Below are positions 15,687 through 24,926 of a stretch of DNA of 64,000 nucleotides, one piece after another. A program made the translations under genes and the position numbers. Source of the stretch: CAIKNB01 sp041658705 (GTDB taxonomy: Bacteria > Patescibacteriota > Patescibacteriia > 2-12-FULL-60-25); assembly GCA_041658705.1 (NCBI GenBank), contig JBAZZT010000003.1:62001-126000 (forward strand), given 5' to 3'. The notes below the pieces were generated by a model. It saw nothing but the letters and a program-made list of their open reading frames with translations, did no database searches and had not been told where the DNA came from. Within the stretch, counting starts at the first letter, position 1, and the number at the start of each line of letters is the position of its first letter.

Positions 15687-16913
15687 GTGCGCATACTTCA
15701 CGTCAACAAATTCTTCGACTTACGCGACGGCACAGATATCTATCTGCATGGTTTGATGGAGCGGCAAAAAAGTTCAGGCCATGAGCCGCATGTGCTGGCG
15801 ACGCGCGCCTCGACCAATGCCGAGACTCCAGACGCGCATCTTTTTACCGAGCGTCTCGATTACGCACGGCGCGAAGCTTGGTCAAAAGACGCGCGCAAGG
15901 CCGCGGCCTTCATTTGGAATCGCGAAGCCGCTCGCGCCATGACGGAAGCGCTGCGCGAATATCGTCCGGAGGTGATCCATCTGCATAACATCTATCATCA
16001 TCTGACGACTTCCATCCTGCGGCCGATCCGCGCCAGCGGTATACCCTGCGTGCAGACTTTGCATGATTATAAATTGGCTTGTCCGAATTATAAGATGTTC
16101 ACCGAAGGCGCGCCGTGCGAACGTTGTCGTGGCGGACGGTATTACGAAGCGGTGCGCCATCATTGCCTGGCGCCGTCTTTCGCCGCTAATGCTTTGGCCA
16201 TGTTGGAGATGAATCTCACCAAAGCGACGCAAGCTTACGAAAAAAGCGTGGATTATTTTTTGTGTCCGGCGCAGTTCATGGCCAACAAGATGCGGGATTG
16301 GGGCGAACCGCCGTCGAAGCTGCGTTATCTGCCCAACCCGGTCGAATTGCCGACCGAGGTGGCGGACGGGAGCGGCAGTTACATCCTATATATAGGTAGG
16401 TTATCGGCGGAGAAAGGCGTGGAAGTCTTGATCCGCGCGGCGGCAGCCGTACCCGAATGCAAGTTGAAGCTCGCCGGCAGCGGGCCGGAAGAGCAAAAGT
16501 TGCGCGCTCTGGCACGCTCGCTCGGCGCGGACAACATCGAATTCTTCGGCTTCGTGCGCAAACCCGAACTCAAAGAAAAACTGCGTCAAGCCGCGGCGCT
16601 GGCCATCCCTTCGGTGTGGTATGAGAACGCGCCGCTGGTGGTGCTTGAAGCCATGGCGATGCGCTTGCCGGTGCTGGCGGCGGATATCGGCGGCTTGCCG
16701 GAGATGGTGGAAAGCGGTAAAAATGGATTGTTGCTCAAACCCGGCAGCGTCCCGGCCTGGACCGAGGGTCTGCGCAAGTTCCTGGCTTTGAGCGCGGATG
16801 AAAGATCAGCCCTGGGCGAAGCAGGCAGGCGCCGCGTCGAAGAGAATTTCACTTGGGAGTTGCATCTGGAAAGGTTGGGGAAGGTGTATAGAGAAGCAAT
16901 CAGGAGTAGCTAG
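15687..16913 (+). CDS. Glycosyltransferase family 4
   Basis: 408 aa from the GTG at 15687 (RILHVNKFFDLRDGTD), which follows a TAAACT -10 box by 7 nt; an ATG at 15666 lies upstream of that box and is less likely. Landmarks: HLHNIYHHLTTSIL, TLHDYKLACPNY with a Cys-rich insert (CERC...HHC) common in one GT4 subgroup, IGRLSAEKGVEVL, and IPSVWYENAPLVVLEAMAMRLPV with the EX7E motif. It is expected to add a sugar from a nucleotide-sugar donor to a lipid-linked acceptor on the cytoplasmic side. It precedes a word-type hairpin and a secreted hydrolase gene. Confidence 0.85.
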   Translation: MRILHVNKFFDLRDGTDIYLHGLMERQKSSGHEPHVLATRASTNAETPDAHLFTERLDYARREAWSKDARKAAAFIWNREAARAMTEALREYRPEVIHLHNIYHHLTTSILRPIRASGIPCVQTLHDYKLACPNYKMFTEGAPCERCRGGRYYEAVRHHCLAPSFAANALAMLEMNLTKATQAYEKSVDYFLCPAQFMANKMRDWGEPPSKLRYLPNPVELPTEVADGSGSYILYIGRLSAEKGVEVLIRAAAAVPECKLKLAGSGPEEQKLRALARSLGADNIEFFGFVRKPELKEKLRQAAALAIPSVWYENAPLVVLEAMAMRLPVLAADIGGLPEMVESGKNGLLLKPGSVPAWTEGLRKFLALSADERSALGEAGRRRVEENFTWELHLERLGKVYREAIRSS

Positions 16914-17003
16914 TATTCAGAAGTAGCTAGTATCTGGTAGCTAGTAGCTAGTATGTCCGGAAAATACCAGCTACCAGCTACCAGATACTAGCTACCAGTA
17001 ACT
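16914..17003. repeat. Word-repeat intergenic hairpin (TAGCTAG / CTACCAG)
   Basis: Perfect 20 bp arms at 16923-16942 and 16976-16995, flanked by further copies of the words TAGCTAGTA and CAGCTAC. It occupies the whole gap between two plus-strand genes. Confidence 0.85.
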
Positions 17004-17009
17004 AACCAC

Positions 17010-18995
17010 ATGTCACGTTTCTACGCTGCGCTCGGCCTCGCGCTGATCCTGCTCGCAGGTTCGGCGGGAGCGGCCCGGGCGGCTCAAGGGATCAAAGGAT
17101 CGCCGCGGATTATCAATCTCTATCTCGACTGGCAGATGCGCGACGAGGATATGCCGGCGCTGGCCAAATGGGACGTGGTCGTGCTCGATGCTGACCAACA
17201 GGCGCGGTATCCGGACAAGATCCGGCGCTTGAGGCAGCTCAATTCCGCCATCAAGATTTTAGCCTACGTCCCGTCGGAAGAAATCCCCGACGCGCGTTTT
17301 TCGGAACCGGCGAATTTTCCGTTCGCCAGATTGGCGGCGCAGATACGCCCCGAGTGGTACCTGAAAAGTCCGACTGGCGAGCGTGTCTATTTTTGGCCCG
17401 GCACATCCATGTTGGACGTCACGGATCGCGCTCCGCAGACGGGCGAGCGGTGGAACGAATTCCTGCCGCGTTTCATCCGCGACGAAATCATGTCGAGCGG
17501 ATTGTGGGACGGAGTTTTTCTGGACAACGTCTTCGACGGCGTTTCGTATTTCGCCAAATCACCGATCGATTTCGATCGCGACGGCAAAGCCGATCAACCG
17601 GACGCGGCGTGGCGCGCCGGCATGCGTAAGCTGCTGAAGAATGTCCGCGCTTTGAATCCTAACGCGCTCATCATCGGCAACGGCAATGGTTATTATGCCG
17701 ATCAACTGAACGGCTCATTCTTCGAGCATTTCCCGAGCTACAGTTGGGGACCGAATTGGCAGGAGTTCCGCGACGCGGTGACGAAAAACCTGAAACCCTC
17801 CTATACCGCGCTGAACGTCAACACGGATAACGAACAGCGCCCGGCTGATTATCGCTTGATGCGTTTCGGCTTAGCCAGCGCGTTGGTGGGCGGCGGGGCG
17901 TATTCTTTCGATAAAGGCGACTGGAACCATGACGTGACTTGGTGGTATGACGAATACGAATTGCCGTTGGGTTCGCCGTTGCCCGAAGTGCGCAAGTTGA
18001 CGGCCAGCCAGGGTAATGCGCCGGCGGTCTGGTCGCGTTCGTTTGAATGGGGACTCGTGCTGGTGAACGGCACGGATAAAGCGCAACGCGTCACTTTACC
18101 CGGCGTGTATGAAAAAATCCGCGGCACGCAGGATCAGCGGATCAATGACGGTTCGGTCGTGAGTTACGTGGATTTGCCGCCGCGCGACGGCCTGTTGCTG
18201 CTGCGCCGCGCCAGCGCCAACGAAATCCGCGGCGCAGCTTTCACCAACGGATCTTTCATGCGCATCTATGCGGCTGACGGTACGCAGCGGGCGAATGGAT
18301 TTTTCGCGCGTCATGCCGCCGCGCCGGATGGCGCTGAAGTCTTGGTCCAAGATCTTGACGGCGACAGCGCGGACGATTTGGTCTACGCGGAAAAAGGCAA
18401 GGTGACGATCAAATATGCGTCCAGCAAGATTCGGACATTCCAACCTTGGAAGAAATATACCGGTCGCATTTATTTTACCGCGGGCCAGGCCAATCGCGAC
18501 AGCTCGCCCGAACTCGTGTTGGGACGCGAGAATGATTCGGAGGTCTTGCTCACCGATCAGGCGGGAAAAATCTTGGCGCGCTGGCAAGCTTATCTGAACC
18601 GGATCCCGGGCGGAATCAAGCCCGCGATCGGTGATTTGGATCGCGATAATCGGCGCGAAATCGTGACCGTGGCCGGCCCCGGCGGCGGACCGCATATCAG
18701 GATCTGGAAAACCGATGGCACGATTTGGGGCGGCGGTTTTTTTGCCTTCGACGCCACGCAGGTGGGCGGTGCCGCAGTCGCGGTCGGTGACGTGGACGGC
18801 GACGGGCGGGACGAGATCGTCGCGGCCTCGGGTCGCGGAGCCAGCCCGCGCGTGCGGATTTTTAGCGGAGCCGGTATCCTTAAAAAAGATTTCGCGGTGA
18901 GCGGCACGGCGCCCCAGGGCCTGCGCGTCAGCTTATCCGACGTGGATACGGACGGTCGTCTGGAGATCATCGTCGGTGGCGTAAGCCCGTTCTAA
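17010..18995 (+). CDS. Secreted putative glycoside hydrolase (GHL15-like) with C-terminal FG-GAP/VCBS repeats
   Basis: 661 aa. Residues 1-25 form a Sec signal peptide ending ARAAQG. Residues ~28-340 look like the PF14885-type TIM-barrel hydrolase: NLYLDWQM, ILAYVPSEE, LDVTDRAP, GLWDGVFLDNVFDG and FFEHFPSYSW, with acidic residues after strands as expected. From ~410 onward there are FG-GAP-like repeats (DLDGDSADDLVYA, DLDRDNRREIVTVAGPG, DVDGDGRDEIVAASG, DVDTDGRLEIIVGG), which form beta-propeller blades. Likely secreted or wall-bound and acting on a polysaccharide, perhaps the organism's own. Substrate unknown; assignment of the hydrolase family is from motif resemblance. Confidence 0.75.
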   Translation: MSRFYAALGLALILLAGSAGAARAAQGIKGSPRIINLYLDWQMRDEDMPALAKWDVVVLDADQQARYPDKIRRLRQLNSAIKILAYVPSEEIPDARFSEPANFPFARLAAQIRPEWYLKSPTGERVYFWPGTSMLDVTDRAPQTGERWNEFLPRFIRDEIMSSGLWDGVFLDNVFDGVSYFAKSPIDFDRDGKADQPDAAWRAGMRKLLKNVRALNPNALIIGNGNGYYADQLNGSFFEHFPSYSWGPNWQEFRDAVTKNLKPSYTALNVNTDNEQRPADYRLMRFGLASALVGGGAYSFDKGDWNHDVTWWYDEYELPLGSPLPEVRKLTASQGNAPAVWSRSFEWGLVLVNGTDKAQRVTLPGVYEKIRGTQDQRINDGSVVSYVDLPPRDGLLLLRRASANEIRGAAFTNGSFMRIYAADGTQRANGFFARHAAAPDGAEVLVQDLDGDSADDLVYAEKGKVTIKYASSKIRTFQPWKKYTGRIYFTAGQANRDSSPELVLGRENDSEVLLTDQAGKILARWQAYLNRIPGGIKPAIGDLDRDNRREIVTVAGPGGGPHIRIWKTDGTIWGGGFFAFDATQVGGAAVAVGDVDGDGRDEIVAASGRGASPRVRIFSGAGILKKDFAVSGTAPQGLRVSLSDVDTDGRLEIIVGGVSPF

Positions 18996-19033
18996 AATAG
19001 GACCAATTTGACCTATAGTACCTATAGAATGCT

Positions 19034-20662
19034 ATGAAACAAAAGAAAAAATCCAGTTCAGGGCGCGGCGGTTTGGCTCATTTCGGCAGCGTGGTGACGC
19101 TCGCGCCAGCGCGCGCAGCGACTTCGCATGTGCGCCGCATCTACCATCGAAGATATCGAGGGCGTTATAAACGGGCTCGGCTCATTTTTTCCTTTGACCT
19201 GTTTTTGGTCGGTGCCATCGCGTCTTTGCTCATGTTCATCTTGGCCGTCAATTATTCCGCGCTGCTCAAACGGGAAAGCGGCCTGCAAGTCAATTTAGTG
19301 GCGGATGAATTCAGGGCCTTGCAACCGGTCCCGGTGCTCATTCAGGTCTTGGCGCGGGATAATAAAGAACACAACGGGGTGAGTCTACGTTTGAGCCTGC
19401 CGCCGTGGGTCGAAGTCATCGAGACTCATCCGAAAAGCGTCGCCGGCGAAATCTTTTTGGGCCAAGTCACGCCGGCCAAATCCGCTGCGTTTCGGGCCGT
19501 GCTTTTGATCAGGGCACAGCGCAACGCGACCTTGCCCATAGGTTTTACCGTCTCGGAATACGATCCGTTGTTTTTGTCCCGCTCTTTTTCGGGCATGGAA
19601 AAACGTTCGCTTGGGGCGAGCGCGGTCACTTTGCGGCCGCTGGTGGAACCGGGGACGATCCAAGCCGGCGGTGCGTTGCCTTTGGTGGTCGAGAATTCCG
19701 GCAACACCACGGGAAGTTCGTTGGGCGTGCGTTTGACGGAAAAAAACGGTGCGCCTAACGCGCAGTTCTTGGCTGGAGCGGATTTCGTCGAAATAGGTGA
19801 GCTGGGTCCGGGCAAGAAAAAAATCATCCTGGCTGGTTTAGGTCAAGCTGCGGAAAGCAGCGTGGGTTTGAATTTTGAGTTGATCGCGCAAGCCAACGTC
19901 ATCGATCGCCTGGCTACGCGCTTCGCGGTCATGGACGCGCCTCCGCTGGTCAAGGTCGTGAGCAACGGTTGGAGATTGAAGCTTCAAAAATTGGCGGACA
20001 TGACGGTCTGGGCTGTGCTCTTGGCTCCGGACGCGACCGAGTTCGGACGCGCCGAACTCACCACCAGCACGCCCAGCGCAATCTTGCCCGGCGGGAATGA
20101 TTTGATGGTGCAGGCTTTGCCTTGGGCGGAAATCGGCGGCCAGAATTTTATCGGCGCGCCTTTGGACGTGCGTCAGAGCGACAGGCTCACCGCCGCTTGC
20201 GGCGCCAGATATTTTGCCGAATCTGGCGACCAACTTGGCGTGGGGCCGTTGCCTTTGCGCAGCGGAGAGCGGACCAGCGTGTGGGTGGTGTGCAGCGTCG
20301 GAGCGGCCAACCAAACTTTGAAGAATTTTGTGCTGACGGCTGAAGCGGGCAGGGGAGTGACGTTCAGCGGGATGCACTCCGCTGCACAGACCGGACAATT
20401 CATGCAGGCGAGTGGCGGAATATCTTGGGCCATGCCCGAAATCGGAGCAGTCGAGACCGGAGGACAACGTGTTGCTTTCGAAGTCGTGGTCAAGCCGACG
20501 GTCGATCAGATCGGCACGACGCCCATCTTGCTCGCGCAATTAAGTCTGTCAGCCGAGGATGTCGAGAGCGGAAAAAAACTCGAAGCTGGTTTTGAAGATT
20601 TGAAGTTGGAATTCAAGCCGGACGATAAAGCTTTTGGAAAAGGGTACGTGGTGGGTAAGTAA
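19034..20662 (+). CDS. Membrane-anchored extracellular beta-rich protein, function unknown
   Basis: 542 aa. A basic cytoplasmic head (residues 1-50, many Lys/Arg) precedes one membrane span (about 52-77, FSFDLFLVGAIASLLMFILAV), leaving ~465 residues outside. The outer part is a series of beta-strand-rich segments with PLVVENSGNTTGSSLGVRL, which resembles CARDB/Ig-like domains seen in surface proteins. No catalytic motif recognised. It follows the secreted hydrolase by 38 bp and both may be co-transcribed. A structural or wall-attachment role is a guess. Confidence 0.7.
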   Translation: MKQKKKSSSGRGGLAHFGSVVTLAPARAATSHVRRIYHRRYRGRYKRARLIFSFDLFLVGAIASLLMFILAVNYSALLKRESGLQVNLVADEFRALQPVPVLIQVLARDNKEHNGVSLRLSLPPWVEVIETHPKSVAGEIFLGQVTPAKSAAFRAVLLIRAQRNATLPIGFTVSEYDPLFLSRSFSGMEKRSLGASAVTLRPLVEPGTIQAGGALPLVVENSGNTTGSSLGVRLTEKNGAPNAQFLAGADFVEIGELGPGKKKIILAGLGQAAESSVGLNFELIAQANVIDRLATRFAVMDAPPLVKVVSNGWRLKLQKLADMTVWAVLLAPDATEFGRAELTTSTPSAILPGGNDLMVQALPWAEIGGQNFIGAPLDVRQSDRLTAACGARYFAESGDQLGVGPLPLRSGERTSVWVVCSVGAANQTLKNFVLTAEAGRGVTFSGMHSAAQTGQFMQASGGISWAMPEIGAVETGGQRVAFEVVVKPTVDQIGTTPILLAQLSLSAEDVESGKKLEAGFEDLKLEFKPDDKAFGKGYVVGK

Positions 20663-20778
20663 AGTTTTTAACTTGTCCACAGCTTCAAATTTTACAAAAT
20701 AGAACAAAAATGGAACACTGTATGTATAAAGGTTTCATCATCTATTAAAAAGATGTCAACCATGTCAAAATAAGCTCT

Positions 20779-21663
20779 ATGAAACTTAATCTTACGACTA
20801 ATTTACTCTTGGGCGATGCAAAGGAAGAGTTGAAGAAATTAGGTGACGATATGGTTGATTTGATAGTGACTTCGCCGCCTTATGCCGACAGTCGATCCAG
20901 TAGTTATGGGGGTATCAAACCCGACGAATACGTAGATTGGTTCCTGCCTATTTCGGCTGAACTGTTTCGGGTATTAAAACCGAGCGGAACTTTTATCTTA
21001 AATATCAAAGAAAAAGTAGTCGATGGGGAGCGACATACATATGTAATGGAGTTAATAATGGCCATGCGGAGGCAGGGCTGGCTGTGGACGGAGGAATTCA
21101 TGTGGCATAAAAAAAATTCATTCCCTGGGAAATGGCCGAATAGATTCCGAGATTCATGGGAGAGGTTATTGCAGTTCAATAAATCTAAAGAATTTAGGAT
21201 GTATCAAGAAGAGGTCATGGTTCCAATGGGCGACTGGGCGAAGACAAGACTGAAGAATTTGAGTCAAACTGATCAAACGCGGGATGAATCAAGGGTTGGT
21301 AGTGGTTTTGGAAAAAGAGTTTCTAACTGGCTTCATAGGGAGATGGCGTATCCGACTAATGTTCTGCACTTGGCTACGGAGTGCAGCAATAAAAGCCACA
21401 GCGCCGCTTTTCCCGAAGCTTTACCTGAGTGGTTTATCCGACTCTTTACCCAAGAAGGTGATTGCGTACTGGATCCTTTTCTGGGATCCGGCACCACTTG
21501 TAAGGTTGCAAGACGGATGAGCAGGAACTCCATCGGCATTGAAATATTGGAGGAATATCACGATTTAATCAAAAAAGATTTGGAAGAGATGGCTTCTGCG
21601 GTTGAAGAGCCAGAAACTTCTTCTAATTTGCATATTGAGCAAAAAGCTCAAGTTTATGGCTAA
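20779..21663 (+). CDS. Type II DNA methyltransferase (TSPPY type, beta-class order)
   Basis: 294 aa. Motif IV DLIVTSPPYADS lies near residue 35 and the SAM-binding motif DPFLGSGTT near 235, so the order is the circularly permuted beta class. TSPPY is most often found in N4-cytosine methylases, but N6-adenine activity cannot be excluded. The gene is AT-rich compared with its neighbours and overlaps the following endonuclease gene by 8 bp. Together they form a complete restriction-modification pair, typical of laterally moving cassettes. The recognition sequence is not deducible. Confidence 0.85.
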   Translation: MKLNLTTNLLLGDAKEELKKLGDDMVDLIVTSPPYADSRSSSYGGIKPDEYVDWFLPISAELFRVLKPSGTFILNIKEKVVDGERHTYVMELIMAMRRQGWLWTEEFMWHKKNSFPGKWPNRFRDSWERLLQFNKSKEFRMYQEEVMVPMGDWAKTRLKNLSQTDQTRDESRVGSGFGKRVSNWLHREMAYPTNVLHLATECSNKSHSAAFPEALPEWFIRLFTQEGDCVLDPFLGSGTTCKVARRMSRNSIGIEILEEYHDLIKKDLEEMASAVEEPETSSNLHIEQKAQVYG

Positions 21664-22387
21664 GCTTTCAATGCCGGATATCATCACCGAATATGTGTCT
21701 AGTAATATCGGTGAATTTCATCAAAATCGTTTGTTGGCCTTGGAAAAAGTGAGTTTAGACAAGATTTTAAAGCGGAAAAATGTCTATCTGTTCAAGGCAA
21801 AGAATATTTTGACTTCCGAAGTGTTCATAAAGCAGGTATTAGATGCTTTTCTTTCTTCTCAAGAGGAAACGATGTTCGGTAAATTTTTGGAAGGACTCGC
21901 AATTTTTATTTGCAGTAAAGTCTATGGGGGCGGCAAATCCGCCGCAGAAGGGATCGATTTAGAGTTCAAAAAGGGTGGAAAAAAATATATCGTAGCTATT
22001 AAATCCGGACCCAATTGGGGGAATAGCAGTCAGTACGGCAAGATGAAGCTTGATTTCAAAAAGGCAAAAAGAATACTTAATACGAATTCCTCCAGAATAA
22101 ATATCGTGGCCGTGAATGGCTGTTGTTATGGGAGAGACAATGCTCCGGATAAAGGTGAATACTTAAAATACTGCGGACAAAAATTTTGGGAATTTATATC
22201 CGGTAATCCTAACTTATATATTGAAATAGTCGAACCTCTTGGGTTCAAAGCAAGAGAGAAGAATGAAGAATTTCAAAAAGGTTATGCAAGTTTGGTTAAT
22301 AAATTCACCTTGGATTTCTCGAAACGATTTTGTAAAGATGGAAAAATAGATTGGGAGAGTATAGTCGAACTTAATTCCGGTCAATAA
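21656..22387 (+). CDS. Type II restriction endonuclease (PD-(D/E)xK-like)
   Basis: 243 aa from the ATG at 21656, which overlaps the methylase stop (ATGGCTAA). The region EGIDLEFKKGGKKYIVAIKSGPNWGN fits a PD-(D/E)xK active site, with Asp of GIDLEF, Glu/Lys further on and Lys of AIKSG as candidate catalytic residues, and resembles the PmeII-type family. Base composition is as AT-rich as the methylase. The upstream ATG at 21602 is rejected because it lies deep in the methylase gene. Cuts unmethylated target DNA as the partner of the preceding gene. Confidence 0.75.
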   Translation: MAKLSMPDIITEYVSSNIGEFHQNRLLALEKVSLDKILKRKNVYLFKAKNILTSEVFIKQVLDAFLSSQEETMFGKFLEGLAIFICSKVYGGGKSAAEGIDLEFKKGGKKYIVAIKSGPNWGNSSQYGKMKLDFKKAKRILNTNSSRINIVAVNGCCYGRDNAPDKGEYLKYCGQKFWEFISGNPNLYIEIVEPLGFKAREKNEEFQKGYASLVNKFTLDFSKRFCKDGKIDWESIVELNSGQ

Positions 22388-22417
22388 ATTTTTGTTTCTG
22401 AACGGCATTTTTTTTGA

Positions 22418-22693
22418 TTATTCCGGCGCCCGTGGTGAGAACTTCGGGTTCTTCACTTTCCATTGTTCGACCCATTGCCCGATGCCGTGCGCGTCGCGTT
22501 TGTTTTTTACTGTGGTCATGCGCTGCGACCAACTGACGAGCGATCCGAAGTGGAGTTTGTAACGTCCTTGCACCAGGATGTAGCGGATTTGTCCGTCGGT
22601 GATGGCGCGGCGGATGGTACGCGGATTCACTCCGAACAAACGGGCTGCTTCGGAGATAGAGACGCGCACTGCGAATTCTTCAGGAGTTTTCAT
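22418..22693 (-). CDS. Small HTH DNA-binding protein (excisionase/MerR-like HTH_17)
   Basis: 91 aa. SISEAARLFGVNPRTIRRAITDGQIRYILVQGRYKLHF is a compact MerR/excisionase-type winged helix in residues ~12-50, with the recognition helix around NPRTIRRA. The C-terminal tail is basic and Trp-rich. It sits convergent to the restriction gene and divergent from the sigma factor. It could regulate itself, the restriction pair or a mobile element; none is shown by sequence alone. Confidence 0.7.
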   Translation of the reverse strand: MKTPEEFAVRVSISEAARLFGVNPRTIRRAITDGQIRYILVQGRYKLHFGSLVSWSQRMTTVKNKRDAHGIGQWVEQWKVKNPKFSPRAPE

Positions 22694-22699
22694 GCTACC

Positions 22700-22728
22700 A
22701 ATGTGACCCGACGGTCATTTTTTGTCAA
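22700..22728 (-). promoter_or_regulatory. Promoter with overlapping palindrome upstream of the HTH gene
   Basis: On the minus strand TTGACA (22728-22723), 17 bp, CACATT. The spacer holds the palindrome TGACC-CGAC-GGTCA (22704-22717), a candidate operator for autoregulation. Confidence 0.4.
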
Positions 22729-22878
22729 CAATAGTGTGGACAAAAGAAGGGAGTTTTGAATTTTTAAGTCTTTTCCACCCTTTTTACCCTTGATTCCTGA
22801 AGCTTTTGACGGTAATCTTCTTTCGCTCAATTGTTCCGTGGATACGCATTGATTTTCGTCGGTTTTCCATCAGTTTCA

Positions 22879-23433
22879 ATGTCCAGTCTCTACGATCGAT
22901 ATCTCCTATTTCGACTCAAATCGAAACAGGACCCAGAAGCCTTTACGCGCCTGTATGACAGGTACGTTGAAGCTATTTATCGTTTTTCCATTTTGAAACT
23001 TCCCAGCGTCGAAGATGCCCAAGATATCACGGCCGAAACCTTTACCCGCGCCTGGCAATACATCCACGATCATCGTGAAATCACCAATCTTCGCGCCTTG
23101 CTTTACCGCATCGCCCGCAACCTGATTGCCGATAAATACCGCAATCAAGATACCCACACCCTATCGCTTGAGATTGTAACGGAAGACGGGGCTGGAGCGT
23201 CTACTTACATGAAGGTGGAAACAGAACCTCGCCTCATGGAAGCCAGGGCTGACCTGGCGCTCGTGGTCAAAAGGCTGGAGAGACTTAAGGAAGACTATCG
23301 CGACGTGCTGACCCTGCGTTTGATCGACGGTTTGCCCTTTGCGGTCATCGGCCAGATTCTGGAGAAAAAGTCAGGGCATGTCAGAGTCATCTACCACCGA
23401 GCCTTGAAGGCGTTGAAGGAGACGGAAGAATAG
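22879..23433 (+). CDS. ECF-type RNA polymerase sigma factor
   Basis: 184 aa from the ATG at 22879; an upstream in-frame ATG at 22831 would add an unlikely hydrophobic tail. Region 2 is clear (EAFTRLYDRYVEAIYRFS...AQDITAETFTRAWQYI) and region 4 ends the protein (LTLRLIDGLPFAVIGQILEKKSGHVRVIYHRALKAL, the DNA-binding HTH). It would direct RNA polymerase to a small regulon. The next gene encodes a DUF5667-like single-span protein, a pairing common in Patescibacteria, and the S-layer-like gene follows, so regulation of the surface layer is plausible. Confidence 0.9.
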   Translation: MSSLYDRYLLFRLKSKQDPEAFTRLYDRYVEAIYRFSILKLPSVEDAQDITAETFTRAWQYIHDHREITNLRALLYRIARNLIADKYRNQDTHTLSLEIVTEDGAGASTYMKVETEPRLMEARADLALVVKRLERLKEDYRDVLTLRLIDGLPFAVIGQILEKKSGHVRVIYHRALKALKETEE

Positions 23434-23441
23434 AAAAGCAA

Positions 23442-23513
23442 GTAGTTAGTAGTTAGCATTTAGTAGTTAGGGGGGTCTGAACCCTAACTACTATCTACTA
23501 AATGCTAACTACT
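23442..23513. repeat. Word-repeat intergenic hairpin (AGTAGTTAG / CTAACTACT)
   Basis: Perfect 19 bp arms at 23448-23466 and 23495-23513 made of the words AGTAGTTAG and CATTTAG. It lies between the sigma factor and the DUF5667-like gene. Confidence 0.85.
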
Positions 23514-23534
23514 AATAAATGCTAGGTCCCAGAC

Positions 23535-24650
23535 ATGAGCAATAACCTCGCTGAACAACTCAAGAAGCTGCGCAGCGCAGAACGCCGGGTCAAACCCGAC
23601 GAGGCGTGGGTCAAGACGACCCGCGGGACTTTGCTTATGCAGGTCAAGAACACGTTGCCTCCGGCGGCGCGCGTGACTCTCAAGACCAGGTTCTCCGGAT
23701 TTTTCCGTTACGCTTTGCCGCGCGAGGCTGTGGTCTGGGTCCGTCGGCCGGCGCTGGCGGTCGCATCATTCTTGGTCCTGATCTTAGGCGGTTCCATCAT
23801 GTCGGTTTCGGCGGCTGAAAAATCTTTGCCGGGAGACTTCCTGTATACCCTCAAGCTGGCGACCGAACAGGCACGCATGATCATGACCACGTCCAACGAA
23901 GACAAAGTCAAACTCAAGACCGAATTTACGTCGCGCCGCGTCGAGGAGCTGAAGATCGTGGTCAAGGCGCCGAGCCCGGTAGACAAGCCGCAGCGCGTGG
24001 CGCAAGTCACCGAGATTTTGAAGCGCGACATGACGACGCTCAAGGAGCAGCTCAACGAAGTCTCCAAGGAAGGCCCGGCTGATAAAGCGGTCGAGATGGC
24101 CAAGCTGGTCGATCAAAATTCGAACCAAGTCATCGCCGCGCTGCAAGAGACGAAGTCGGACGTCACGGCGGAGACCAAAGAGAAAATCACCGAGGCGCAA
24201 TCCGCCGCGGCAGATACGGGCGTCAAAGCCATCGAAGTGCTGGCCCAGAAGCATCAAGAGTCCAACGACTCGGTGCCGGCCTCCGACGTAGCGCAAGCCA
24301 TCCAGGATCATGCCAAGACCGTGGCTGATGCGACTTTGCAATACGTTTCCTCGACCGGTCCGACCATGTTGTCCTCGACGACTTCGGCAACGGGCACGGC
24401 GGCCACTTTGAATGATCTGCAATTCGCTTCCACGACCGCCTCGACTACTTCGAGTCTTTTGCCGTCCTTGGTCGATCAGATGAAAGACGCCACCACCCAG
24501 GCTTTTGCCTATCAAAAAGCCGCCGACCAATTAGCTGCCTCAAGTTCGACGGCGGCCGATGCGGCTGCGGCTGCGGCGAGCGGAACGACGGATATCATAC
24601 CCATCACATCCGGCGCCACCACGACCAGCGGAACAACGCCAAAACTATAA
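23535..24650 (+). CDS. DUF5667-like membrane protein, possible sigma-factor partner
   Basis: 371 aa. Residues 1-70 are a basic cytoplasmic part (EQLKKLRSAERRVKPDEAWV), followed by one membrane span at ~78-95 (ALAVASFLVLILGGSIMSV). Directly outside is AAEKSLPGDFLYTLKLATEQARMIMTTSNEDKVKLKTEF, the DUF5667 signature (residues ~97-140), then helical segments and an Ala/Ser/Thr-rich tail. Its position behind an ECF sigma gene and its topology suggest an anti-sigma-like role, which has not been shown for this protein. The low-complexity tail could span a wall. Confidence 0.75.
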   Translation: MSNNLAEQLKKLRSAERRVKPDEAWVKTTRGTLLMQVKNTLPPAARVTLKTRFSGFFRYALPREAVVWVRRPALAVASFLVLILGGSIMSVSAAEKSLPGDFLYTLKLATEQARMIMTTSNEDKVKLKTEFTSRRVEELKIVVKAPSPVDKPQRVAQVTEILKRDMTTLKEQLNEVSKEGPADKAVEMAKLVDQNSNQVIAALQETKSDVTAETKEKITEAQSAAADTGVKAIEVLAQKHQESNDSVPASDVAQAIQDHAKTVADATLQYVSSTGPTMLSSTTSATGTAATLNDLQFASTTASTTSSLLPSLVDQMKDATTQAFAYQKAADQLAASSSTAADAAAAAASGTTDIIPITSGATTTSGTTPKL

Positions 24651-24926
24651 ATCACATCTGCGCCTCGCAGGGCGGCTGTCGCAAGAGAGCCTTCCTGACG
24701 GGCGGGGGATGCACCTCGGACGCACGTCCCGTATTACGGGATCCGCGTCAAAGGTAACGGCCAGCCATTGGCCGGCCCCACACGTCCGCTCGTTGCACAT
24801 AACAAGCTTCGTCATCAAGGTCGATTCCGCGAAAGCGGTCGGCGAGGCGTATTATTCAGTAAGTGCCTGTTGATTCTTTCCTGGATCTCCAGGCATGGAA
24901 CACATCAAACCCTTTTACGGGTTCAT
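24651..24926 (+). promoter_or_regulatory. Structured leader upstream of the S-layer-like gene
   Basis: Gene-free tract with several hairpins: ATCCCGTATTACGGGAT-type at ~24730, GGCCAGCCATTGGCCGGCC at ~24760, CCGCGAAAGCGG at ~24828 and CCTGGATCTCCAGG at ~24881. A TATTAT box (~24850) would give a leader of about 70 nt. A long structured leader fits a highly expressed surface protein; exact promoter uncertain. Confidence 0.35.

Noticed and set aside
16914..17003. Regular short repeats resembling a CRISPR remnant
   Set aside because: Words are 7-9 bp, overlapping, without spacers, and form one hairpin; no cas gene is near.
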